Source: Nematostella vectensis (taxonomy: Eukaryota > Cnidaria > Anthozoa > Actiniaria > Edwardsiidae). Taken from it: 64,000 nt of DNA. Numbering within the stretch: position 1 is the stretch's first letter; each line of letters begins with the position of its first letter. The notes under the pieces are model-generated. The model was not told where the DNA came from and searched no databases. It saw nothing but the letters and a program-made list of their open reading frames with translations. The stretch lies in the NCBI RefSeq assembly GCF_932526225.1, contig NC_064047.1, forward strand, positions 992,001 through 1,056,000, read 5' to 3'. Below are positions 1-12,400 of this stretch, one piece after another. The position numbers were made by a program, and so were the translations under genes.

Positions 1-136
1 CCCGAAACGCACAGGAAGTAGGCTGAGGAGGGAATGGCTTTATAAAAAAATCCGATCCGTACATGTCAACAAATAATGAATGTTTTTGTTGAAAATAGGC
101 GCTTTTATGTGTTTTCTGATAGCGTTTCTTTCATAG

Positions 137-3100
137 CCACAAGACTGAGACCACACAGTGGGATCACCCCAAGATGACTGAGCTCTACCACCAAATCGGT
201 GAGTCGATCACGTGGTACCTAGTCACGCAATCACCTTATAGCTCCCTGTCACGCAATCACCTAAAACATTCGGTCGTTCAAACGCCTACTATTGCATCCA
301 GTCACGCAACACCAAATCGGTGAGTCGATCACGTAGCACCTAGTCACGCAGTCAATGCCAATAGCACCAGGTCACGCAATCACCCAAACACTCGGTCACG
401 CAAGCGCAACACCAAATCGGTGATTCGATCATGCAGATAATATGTTTCCTTTGTATAGTGCAAGTATCTATCTTTGATAATCCACCTTTGAGGTGGGGCT
501 CTCACCCGTTCTACCCTATTCTGATGTTGTTTCCGTGTCGTCATACAGCTGAACTTAACGACATCAAGTACAGTGCGTACCGCACCGCCATGAAGTTACG
601 CTGCATCCAAAAGGCCACCAAGCTGGACCTGGTGACACTGAACAATCTCAGCTCGGCATTTGTGCAGCATAATCTGAGCAAGGCGCGCAACGACGCGCTT
701 ATTGGGGTCGCCGAGATGGTCGATACGCTGCACACCGTGTTTGACAACATCGAGGTCGGCTTTGACAACGTCAATCCAGCCATCAATATTGATTTGACAC
801 TCAACTGGCTTCTCAACGTCTATGACAGGTCAGTTACTTAGAATTGAGTATTCTGGGAACTCTGGACGACATTTCCAAAGTTGGAAAATCGCCTTTTATT
901 CCCTCTAATTGGTCGTTTTGCTGTTGGCGTTATTGGAAGCAATATAAGTGTAAATCAATAAAAACATTTCAAGTCTTGTGACTGACAGAAGCCATAATGT
1001 ATTTTGTCGCTTGGAATTCATTAACAATAAACATTATTTTCGCGTCGTAGCTTGATGTTACGTACAGTAATTGTCTATACATGCCTTCTCATTTTAGTGG
1101 CCGTGTGGGCAAGATTCGTCTTCTCTCATTCAAGATCGGACTTGTCTGTTTGTGCAGAGCTCATCTTGATGATAAATACAACTGTAAGTACACTGAAAGC
1201 TACTTGCTCTCTTTAAAAACAGGCTTTTGCAATAGAGAAGAAGACAGGAAAAGGAAGTCGAGAAAAAGAGCTTTTTTTAAAAGAGCTTTTTTAAAAGCTC
1301 TTAAAAGCTTCCTGTGAACTTAAAGTGGCTTGGAACCAACCCGAAAAAGGCTCCGTGAAAGTTAAACTATACGTTTCAACCATGTTATATGAATGTACAC
1401 CGTTTTTGAATATCCCATTCATTGTTATTCAAACCAGGTAAATTTAAGCATTGCCTGTTTAAATTACGACAATGTGTATCTTGCTGTTGTTGTTTTTTCG
1501 CTCGCTTGTCCTGTCGTTGTTGGTTTTCGCCTGCTTGTCTGCTAGCTTTTGATCAGTCGCTTGATTAGCACCTTCCCCGGCCAGTCGTCCGGTATATCGT
1601 CCGGCATGTCGTCCTGTATTCCGTCCGGTATGTCCTCCTTTATCTCGTCTGGCATGTCCTCCTGGATCTTGTCCGGTACCTTGTCCGGCATGTCGTCCTG
1701 TGTCTCGTCCGGCATGTCGTCCTGTATATCGTCCGGTATTTTGTCCGATATCTCGTCCTGTATCTTGTCCTGCATCTCGTCCGGCATGTTGTCCTGTATG
1801 TCGTCCGGTATCTCGTCAGGTATCTTTTCCGGTATCTCGTCCGGTTTCTTGCTTTGTGTGCCTCGATATTGCGCAAGCGTATAAAAACAAAGTGATTGGA
1901 TTCCCGGGCTATCTTATTCCGGCTCTTCTTCCGGCATAGCAGCGTCTTTCCTTAAAGCATCGTCTTCTTCCGGTATTGCAGCCCTTTTCGGTAATGCATC
2001 GTCTTCTTCCGGTATAGCAGCTTCTTCCGGTATCGCAGCATCTTCTTCCGGTATTGCAGTGTCTTCCTGTATTGCAGCATCTCCTTCCGATATTGCATCT
2101 TTTTTCGGTATTGCAGCATTATCGTTTTGCGGTATAGCAGCTTCTTCCGGTATTGCAGCATCTTCGTCCGCTATAGCAGCTTCTTTCGGCATTGCAGCAT
2201 CTTCTTCCGGTATTGCAGTGTCTTCCGGTATAGCAGCTTCTTCCGGTATTGCAGCATCTTCATCCGGTATAGCAGCTTCTTCCGGTATGGCAGCTTCTTT
2301 CGTTATTGCAGCATCTTCTTCCGGTATTGCAGTGTCTTCCGGTATAGCAGCTTCTTTCGTTATTGCAGCAGCTTCTTCCGGTATTGCAGTGTCTTCCGGT
2401 ATGGCAGCATCTTCAACAACCCCTACCTTCCGATGTCGAGACCGTGTAATTCCTGTTCTAGCATGAAATGCTGCTATTGGTTCTGATTCTCCTTGAGATG
2501 ATAAACAAAGAACCCTTCTGAATGCTCTCCTGAAATCACAACTGCGAATGGCGCAAAGTACTGGGTTGAAAAGTGAGTTTAAATTAACAAAAAGTAGAAG
2601 AAACTGTAGGGCATAAGGCGTGTTCAGAAGTCGGTCAATGATTAAACCAGAGATGACAAAAGGAAGACCGCTGTGATGAGAATAACAGGTTGTTTGCGTT
2701 ACTTCGTGGCAGCGTGTTTGGAGGCATTCCTGCTGCCCGGTACTGCTTCAGAATCGCTTGACGATGCTTTCGACACACAGCTACTATGGTTACAAGGCAA
2801 AAAACACAAGCGCAAATGCTTACAAATGCTATCATGTTGTTAATGATTGAAAACACGGGGATAGTGTCTAAAGCCACTATGCAAATAGCCAAAATCCAGC
2901 AGAAGGAACTCGCTTTAAAAATTCGCCCCGTTGTTGTTTCTCCCCCGCATCAAGGTGTTTCTCCCACGGAAAAAATATACGAGTTACTGGACTGCTTTAG
3001 AAAAAAAAGAAGATTTTTAGAACGCTCAAACTATTGAAATACGCTACCGATTGAAACTATCTTTATGGAAAAAAATCTCAGTTATGTGGAATTTCTTTTT

Positions 3101-6100
3101 GCAATCAAATATAGTTTTCATAAGGTAGATTCGGTTTCGTGGGATGGATTGGAAATGAGTCACTCGGCGTTGAAGGGGGGGGGGCATATAATGGCGGCAT
3201 GATTGGCTTTCTTTAAGGTCATGTCAATTAGAACTGTTATCCCCGCATGCTGATTGGCTAACCTTAAATCTTTTTTTGTTGGCTATGGTAGTGTGCGCTC
3301 GCACTATGAAACGGCTGTCATATGAATCATGTAAGATATCAATAATGTCTAATACGCCAAACTTTACTAAAAAAATGACTGATAACGGATAAGTCCAAGC
3401 TCCAAGGGCCGTGATGAATCTGTTCGCTGAGGAGAGTTGATGGCAAGACGGGCAAAATGACAGCTGATAACATTTTTCACAGGGAAAATAACGGTTCAGT
3501 TCAAAACAGTTCATCTACAGGTCGATGCGGGGGAGTTCCCACACTCATGATTTATCGATGTTAATGAGGAGACACAATATTTGGGTTTGCGAAAAACTGT
3601 TAGTATAATGTTTCCAACCAAACAACATCAGTGTGTCTCATTTTTTTTTTATCGAAGCTTTTTTATTATGTTTTTATTTTGTATTAGATTATTCGCTTTT
3701 AGTAGCCGTTTTCCGGCAAAATCTCGTGTATCTAAAATTGAGAAACTGTATCTACTTAATAAATTACTTGAAAATTTAAGAAATATATATTTACTATCGT
3801 TAAACACCCTTTGCTATCAAAAAATTTCCCTTAAAGAGAACTTTAAAAACTTGACGTTTGTGTTTCTCTTCGTAAGAGAAGTTTGTCAGCGTCCCCCTTT
3901 TTGGTAAGAAAAATGCGAAAAAGAAGTAAATCTAATTGCGAAGTAAATCTTATTGAATTCTTATGAAGATCGAGACGGTGGATACAATAAGAATCGCGCT
4001 CTCTCAAAGAAATGTAAGGTGTTCCCCCTATCTGGATAGAGAATTTCCTGCTGAAGCAGTGAATATATTATAGCTAACTAAAACTGAGAGTCAATAGTTC
4101 CAAGCAAGAACATCTTTTAACCAGCCTTTTGTTTGTTCCGTTTTGTTGCTACAGTTGTTTAGTCGTTTTGAGGGAAAAAATAAAACAAATAATGTTACTG
4201 GCGCACCAAAAGTACCTTTTTAGCACTATCCTAAAGCTCGAGTTTTTTTGACAGTTTCTGAATTTTCACTCACCTTTCTCGATGGTTATAGGACCTTGTC
4301 ACTAATAAAGTTGCGAAATATACCTATATGATGGCCCATATGCTTGGGATAGAATGCGATATGGAACTATATGATGGCCCATAAGCTTGGGATAGAATGC
4401 AATATGGAACTATATGATGGCCCATATGCTTGGGATAGAATGCAATATGGAACTATAATAGACGGCCAATATGCTTGGGCTAGTGTGCTATTGGAAGGGA
4501 AGAAAAAGGAAGGGAAATAGGAAATTCGGTTGCATTAACTCTTAATCTGCATTTAAACGTACTCAATTGCTAACAATATGTTTGCAGGTAAAATCATTTT
4601 TGCCGTGCTGCTACTAATAATAATCGCAATTTATATCTAAATTGTCTTTCTTGTTTTTGAGAAAAGGTTGTTTTCTCAAAATTATTATTAGTTGGTTGAG
4701 ATGGTTGTTTCCAGGTTTCCATGTCCAAAAACAATCTTTCCTGGCATTCCGTGCGCGCCAGCTAATATTTGTTAACCCATATTCGATTGCCCAGCTACTT
4801 TCTAATGTTGAAGGCAATTTTTAAGTAAATTGTCCTTCCAGTTTTTGAGAGGTGATTTTTCTCAAAATTAGCAAATAATTGAGAGCGCGTAATAAAATCA
4901 ATTAAAATCAATAAAATCAATCAGTTTGGCAAGCTGATTATTTACCTCATTCCGTGAGGACCGGCTAATATTTTTAGTATTGGTATTCTAAGTCATGTGT
5001 TAATGGAAAACTAAGCCTATGACAAATGTGTTAAATGTTTGTGTTCTTTTTGTATTGATCATTTTATTTAAAATTCATAAAAAACATTTCTTGACTTCTA
5101 CATTTACCTGAAATACGTTCTGCATCCTTCATCACCCCACACCACCCACCAACAACACACTTTCCCCGTCACGTTCTAGCTCCAATAAAACTCGTCCCTA
5201 CTAAAGTTTGCCTCTTCTCCAGATCTCTTCAAACTCGTCGCTGATAATGACGGCAAGATGGACCACAAACAGCTTGGCCTGTTGCTACACGACTCATTAC
5301 AGGTCAGTGGCGTTACCTGGCAACAAACATCTCATGCAAAGATAGACATCAAAGAATGGCAGTCAGCCATCACATTTATTGTTTACATATAAAAATACAA
5401 GGAGAGTTCTCCTTTAAAGAGAACTTTGAAATATCAATCTACCCTCGGTTTTATAACGAAAGATATTGCACCAAAATAAACTATTTTATCCACTTGAATC
5501 AGTCAATAGAAAATGCATTGCTTAACTCGGTATTGATCGTGTAAATGGAAGCTAGATCGGTCGATTACGTATTAATCTCCAATGATTTTTTACGAAAAAC
5601 GTGAAAATTATCTCAAAATTTAAAAATTCTTTGAGGATGGGACTGGTAATTTCGAACGGCAGGCCTGTTAGGATAGATTGTTTTGTCTCTTGTCGGTTGA
5701 GGTTTCCGTCGGCCTTCCGGAAGTAAACTTGTGGGGTTGCCGCTTTTAATCAAAGCGATGTTTGTCAGCGACTTTTTTCAGTTTTTGCACACTCTGCAAG
5801 GAAACTTGCTTTCTTGATAGGATTGTAAAAATGACGTGTTTTTATTAGCCGGATAATGATGTCTAAACTAATCACCTGCTCGTACCAGGTCCCGCGCCAG
5901 TTGGGGGAAATTGCCGCGTTTGGTGGTAGCAACATCGAACCGAGCGTGCGCAGCTGTTTTGAAAAGGTAGGATTACCAACACCCAAACCTCTGTTGCAGG
6001 CCTAACCGCAAATGATGCTCCATTTTGGCGCCTTTAAGTATCAAAGGGGGCGCTTATTGAAGGGGACAACTGTTTGAAAGGGAGCACTTATTCAGTATTT

Positions 6101-9100
6101 TGGTATGACTACAAAGACTACAGGCTTTAGTAATAGATGGTCTGCGTAGGGCCTTGTGTAGACAAGGTATAAATCAATACAAGGTTGAAAAGGTATGTTG
6201 AACGCCTCTCTGAAACAGAGTGGTTGCGCTGACGTTTCGAGCGTTAGCCCTACTTCGGAGCAAAAGAAACTGAATCGGATGGGGGGTGGTATTTATAGTA
6301 TAGAGTGCGAACAAAAGGCAGTAAGCCGGCGCCGCGCTGTTTCACAAAGACGTTCAACATACCTTTCCAACCTTGTCTTGATTTATACGTTATTTTGAAT
6401 TTTGTCTGCCGGGGTGCCCTGATTCGAAGCGGAGCTCTTATTGGAAGCTGGGCGCAAAAACGAGTATTACCTTATTTGGTGATGTATTTACTATTTTTAC
6501 ACATTATATCGCTGACTTGTTGTGTCGTCCGGTCGTGTTGTGTATGTCTTGTTACGACAACATGCCAATGATACGTCCTTTAGTTTGCGACTATTGACCT
6601 GACAACATAAACGCCTTATCACGTCAGTGAACGAAACAACTTGTCACTTAACGCCATGTCACATTACACGTCATGTTATTACGTTATATGTCATGTCACG
6701 CAACGCCATACCGTGTTACGTCATATCACTTGGCGTAATGCCATGTCACGTTAACTCATGTCACGCAACGCGATTTCACGTAACGCAATATCACGTCAGG
6801 TAATGCCATGTCACATTGCTTGTGTCAGGCTCGGGAGAAAGAACGTATCGATCCAACACAGTTTGTGTACTGGTTATCAGCCGAGCCGCAGTCGATCGTT
6901 TGGTTACCGACACTGCATCGACTAGCTGCCTCCGAGGCCGGTCAGTAGAGATCTTTTAAACAACACTGTTTTACTGTGCTTTTTGTTTTTTTTCATAAGA
7001 TGTTTAAGGAATAATAGAACTGTGAACCCTAACATGTTCTTATGGAGTACTTTTAAGAAACTCCATACTCAAAACTAAATGCCTAACAGATAGCGTTATC
7101 ACGTCACTATGAATTTACCTATGTAGGAAATATCTTTTCCTTTCCAGTTACCTATGAGTGTTGAATGATTTGATTTAATTTCTGATCTCCCTGGTATTGT
7201 CTCATCCCCAGTCAAACACAAGGCGAAGTGCAGTATCTGCAAGGAGTACCCTATTGTTGGATTCAGGTTCCGGTGCTTGAAGTGTTTCAATTACGACCTC
7301 TGTCAGGTAGTGTACCCCTATGACCAACTCCACCTTTCCCCTGCCCCTCTCTAGATTTGCCCCCTATGACCACCCCCACCCCACCCTTCCCCTGCCCTTC
7401 TCTAGATTTGCCCCCAATGACCACCCCACCCTTCCCCTGCCCTTCTCTAGATTTGCCCCCTATGACCACCCTAACCCCACCCTTCCCCTGCCCTTCTCTA
7501 GATTTGCCCCCTATGACCACCCCACCCCACCCTTCCCCTGCCCTTCTCTAGATTTGCCCCCTATGACCACCCTAACCCCACCCTTCCCCTGCCCTTCTCT
7601 AGATTTGCCCCCTATGACCACCCTAACCCCACCCTTCCCCTGCCCCTCTCTAGATTTGCCCCCTATGACCACCCCCACCCTTCTCCTGCCCCTCTCTAGA
7701 TTTGCCCCCTATGACCACCCCACCCTTCTCCTGCCCCTCTCTAGATTTGCCCCCAATGACCACCCCACCCTTCTCCTGCCCCTCTCTAGATTTGCCCCCT
7801 ATGACCACCCTAACCCCACCCTTCCCCTGCCCCTCTCTAGATTTGCCCCCTATGACCACCCCACCCTTCTCCTGCCCCTCTCTAGATTTTCCCCCTATGA
7901 CCACCCCACCCTTCCCCTGCCCCTCTCTAGATTTGCCCCCTATGACCACCCCACCCTTCCCCTGCCCCACTCTAGATTTGCCCCCTATGACCACCCTAAC
8001 CCCACCCTTCCCCTGCCCCTCTCTAGATTTGCCCCCTATGACCACCCCACCCCACCCTTCCCCTGCCCCTCTCTAGATTTGCCCCCTATGACCACCCCAC
8101 CCTTCTCCTGCCCTTCTCTAGATTTGCTATAAGGGACCTTAAGCAACGACAACGGCAACGCGGACGCCGACGGCAGAAGACAATGGAATTTGATTCAGAA
8201 TTCAATAGCAGCACGTGGAAATGCGTTCTGTCTGATACACTTCAGCCGTTTTCCGTAAAACCACGGTTCTACGGTCAATTGAGGACGCGGACGTTTGAAC
8301 TGTAAACCCCACTAACTACGTTCGCTGCTGTAGAAATAATGTCCTTATTTTATTTATGTATGTCTTAGACTATAATGTTTTGCTTATTTCATTGCATTTA
8401 AATTATAATTGATCGCCACGCGCGAAAACATCTTTTTCGATCGCGTTGTCCTAGCCGTCGCCGTCGTCCTTGCTCAAGGTCCCTAATGAGTATTCATTAA
8501 CGTACAGAATTATAACCTCTGTCAACCCATTCCTCATAAAACTTATCTATTAAGTATTATGGCTTTGTCTTTCAAGCATGAGGAACAGGGTTCGAACACG
8601 GGCCAAGTTAATAGTGAAATTTAAACCTGGCCTTTCTATGTACACTAAGGACTGTGAATCCCTCGTCTTGTCCGATAAAAACATTAAGCCGAAGCTCCAG
8701 TCTCTCTCTGTACTCCATTAACATGTATTGGCAGAAAGTTTCTTTATTGTATCTTGATTATATCTTACCCATATAAAATTTACGCCTTTCATAGGTTTCA
8801 TGGAAATGCTCTCGACGAATACTTATAGCTTAGCCAACTAGAACGAGGAAAGAGTTATTCAATAATATTTATTGCCATTTTTTTTTCAGAGTTGTTTCTG
8901 GTCCGGTCGCATTTCGCACGAGCATCGTCTAACCCACCCTGTCCACCAGTACTGCCTTTCGGTGAGGACTTCTCCTTACATGACATAAGGAGAGAGTTTC
9001 CTTGGAGATCAGAGACTTCAAACTATATTAACATCAAGAACAAAATAGGATAGGATAGGACAGATATATATAGAGAAGCTCTAAGGGCATCTATGAGCAG

Positions 9101-9398
9101 AAAGAGAGGCAGTCACCAGGGGGCGCGTCCAGGAGTCCAAAATAGGGGGGAGGGGGGAGGGGGGCGAAACAAGGGTTTCAATGTTATGAATACTTATACC
9201 CTCTGTCCTTGCGTGTAGACAACATCTGGAGAAGATGTGAAGGACTTCCTTTCCATGGTCAGGAACAAGTTTAAGGCTCGCAAGTACAAGAAGAACCCAC
9301 CCAAGAAACTAGGCTATCTCCCCATTCAGACGGTCATGGAGGGTGGAAACCTAGAAGCGTAAGTAGAACGCCTTAACAAGCTCTTCCCCCAGCATCCG

Positions 9399-9430
<32 letters not shown>

Positions 9431-12400
9431 CAACAACCTTTTTATTTACCCCTAAGTTTACATACATTCTTTTTTTTAGATACAGAATAAATATTTAAGG
9501 GGTAGTGGCATCTGAAATAACTTAAGGGTTAACAAGACGGATGCTAGAAAAATAGCTACAATGTGCAGTAGGTCAGGTCACACACACCATGATAAAACTA
9601 ACCTACCTCTCCATTCAAACGGTCATGGAGGGTGAATACCTAAAAGAAGCGTAAGAAACATTCCGAGTATTCGACCATCATATCACCACTTAACATTAAC
9701 AATTGTGAAACTAGGCTATCTCCCCATTCAAGCGGGCATTGTCTCCACCCTCGGAGGTTGGGAGGTTGGGGGGTCGCGAAACTAGGCTGCCTGCCTATGT
9801 TCATGATCATTGAAGGCGGCGTCTAGAAACGCAAGTACCATCCTAAACCAACCCACAATCTCTTCCATGGGTTTTTCAATGTACAAAGTCACTCGTTCGC
9901 TGGATCACTCGTTTCTGTGTTGATTGACTCGGGTGCATTTTAAAGGCCTCCAAGCATGACGCCTCAGCAGAACGTCAATAACGAGGTCCACAACCGACTC
10001 GGCATGTTCGCTAACAGGTATGACAATGTTATGATGTCATTATAGGCACGAGAGCAATGACGTCAGAATATCGTAACAAAACGTGTGGTACATGTTTCTT
10101 ACATTTTGTTTTTTTGGGAAAGGTGACACTTAATCGTCTGAAAACCAATCTGGCCTAATACTGCTGAAGATTCAACTATTGAAATCTTGAACACCGCATA
10201 ATCCCCGTACTATTTTAATTGTCTTTTTTTTTACTACTCTAACCTTTATCGTTGGTCTAACCTGTTTCTCTTGTCTGACAGTTTTTGTTTAACTGGTTTT
10301 ACTTATTTCTTTCCACAGGCTCGCGGAAGCAGAATCCGATGGAGGAAAATACAGTCCGAAGCCGATGGACGAGGAACACCAGCTAATCGCTCAGTACTGC
10401 CAGAGGTGAATGCACCCAGTAGCTAATCATTTATACAATTAACTCGCGACAGTGTAAAGGGGCTTTTCTCGTGAGTTTTCTGTGGGCCATGGTTTTGTCA
10501 ATAGTCCGCCATAAGAGGAGAGACGAAAGCAATCAGAATTAGTAGTGCCATGAGTTTTCACGGTTTACTCAATAATCCACCAATAGGGGAGAGACGGTAG
10601 CTATCAATTCACGGGGTAGTGACGTGAGTTTTCTGTGGGCCACGGTTTTGTCAACAGTCCGCAAATAGAGGAGAGACGAAAGCGAGCAGAATTAGAGGGG
10701 TGGTGTTATGAGTTTTCTGTGGGCCACGGTGTACTCAATAATCCACCATTAGAGGAGAGACTAAAGCAATCAGAATTAGTAGTGCCATGAGTTTTCACGG
10801 TTTACTCAATAATCCGCCAATAGGGAAGAGACGGTAGCTATCAATTAAAGGGGTAGTGTCATACGTTTTCCGTGGGCCACGGTTTACTCAATATTCCGCC
10901 ACTAAGAGACAAAGGGAGGAGAAATAAAGTTAGCCACGCTACATTTTAATAAAATTGCGGCATCCTTCTTATGTATTTAAAAGTCAGGCACGTTTTAACT
11001 AGCGCGTCTTTTCGTGTGCCACAGTAGCCAGAGCTAGCAGTTTAAAGTTCGGCGTATTCCTAATTTAAGAAAGAAAGAAATTTAAGCGCGTGGATTTCGT
11101 GGCTACATTACATTGTAGTTTGGCGAAATCTAGTTTTGTTATCGAGTCGCAAACGTTAATTTTATTTATTACTTTTTCTCGTTCTAGTCTCAAGAGTGAA
11201 TCCACCGACGCGGTAAGTCATGTTACTGTTTCTTCAACGCTTCTAGAGCAGTCTCGTTAGACAACTTAGAAAAACAAAGGAGATTCACTGAGATGCCTCA
11301 CGATAAGATGTGTGTTTCGTGTCGCAGCCTCGCAGCCCCACACAGATCGTCATGTCACTGGACGCCAATGAGAAAGACGACCTTGAAAGCGAGATCGGCA
11401 AGCTGGAGGACGAGAACAGGTATCGTGACGTCACTTTCGCCTTGTTGATCCTAGACGTAACAATACAAACATCTTCTTTGGATTACCGTCGTTTTTCGTG
11501 CTAGCCCGGTCAATTCGTAATTACGACATTACATATTTTATTTGGGTTGCCACTACAATGGTTTCCCACTCTTATAACACTGTAAGTCGAAAAAATTCCT
11601 TGAAGTCGAAAAAACTTGAAGTTATTTGTCTTACTCTTTTTGCTGGCCACCATCTTGAGAAAGAGTCTGGACGCTAACGTTTTAGATCATCACAGGTCTC
11701 CCGCACTCTCGCTCTAGGCCATTCAAATACTTAATCTAATAAACGACTGCCATTGATTGATATGATATATTTTACTTTTACAAAAAAGTGAAGTACCTAT
11801 ATAATAACTAAATAATCTACTTATATGAAGAGAAGACTCATGTACTTTGTGCGTAATTCCGATTTTTGGCTTATTATAAGCTTGTTTCACCCAGCCGGGC
11901 CCTGAAAAACTCTTATTAAAAACGAAGTATCGGTTTTTGTGGAACATATTAATTTCATTGGGAAGAACCTGTAGCCTCGCTAGATCTCATGTGGGCGTGG
12001 CGATTATTGAATCATTGGTAATTATTAACTCAAGTTCCAACAAAATACTGAGCAGTTTTCGTCAATATGCGTTAGGTTTCGGTGTCTTTTTAGAGGTAAG
12101 GATGTCATCAGTAGTAATGGGTTTCTATTTAGAATCTTTATCGCAAGCTGTTACAACTAAATTGTATTTCTCCTCCTTGATTTTCGATGTCAATTTCAAC
12201 TCTATGGTATTTTTGTATTATTGAACTAACTTTCAAAAACGCAAACAGCATCGACTTAATTTCAACACATGTCAAAAGATATGCTAAAGCTAAAGCTATT
12301 TAAAACTATGAAAATTATTTTGGTACACGATTTTTAACGGTGGGCTGCTCGAAGTTTTAATGAATCCTCAGCACTAAGCGTGACATTTCCTTGGAGGATT

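Noticed and set aside
3224-3514. Minus-strand 96-codon ORF as the N-terminal half of the GPCR
   Set aside because: It has hydrophobic stretches, but no TM1-3 hallmarks (GN, LAxxD, DRY) were seen and no splice sites join it to the TM4 region.
7320-8132. 270-codon ORF (and minus-strand partners) with [15 protein letters not shown] repeats
   Set aside because: It is wholly inside the 44-47 bp minisatellite, lacks gene context and is open on both strands, as expected of a repeat without stops.
8575-8610. B-box-like GGTTCGAACAC as a tRNA or SINE promoter
   Set aside because: No matching A box or cloverleaf could be drawn around it.
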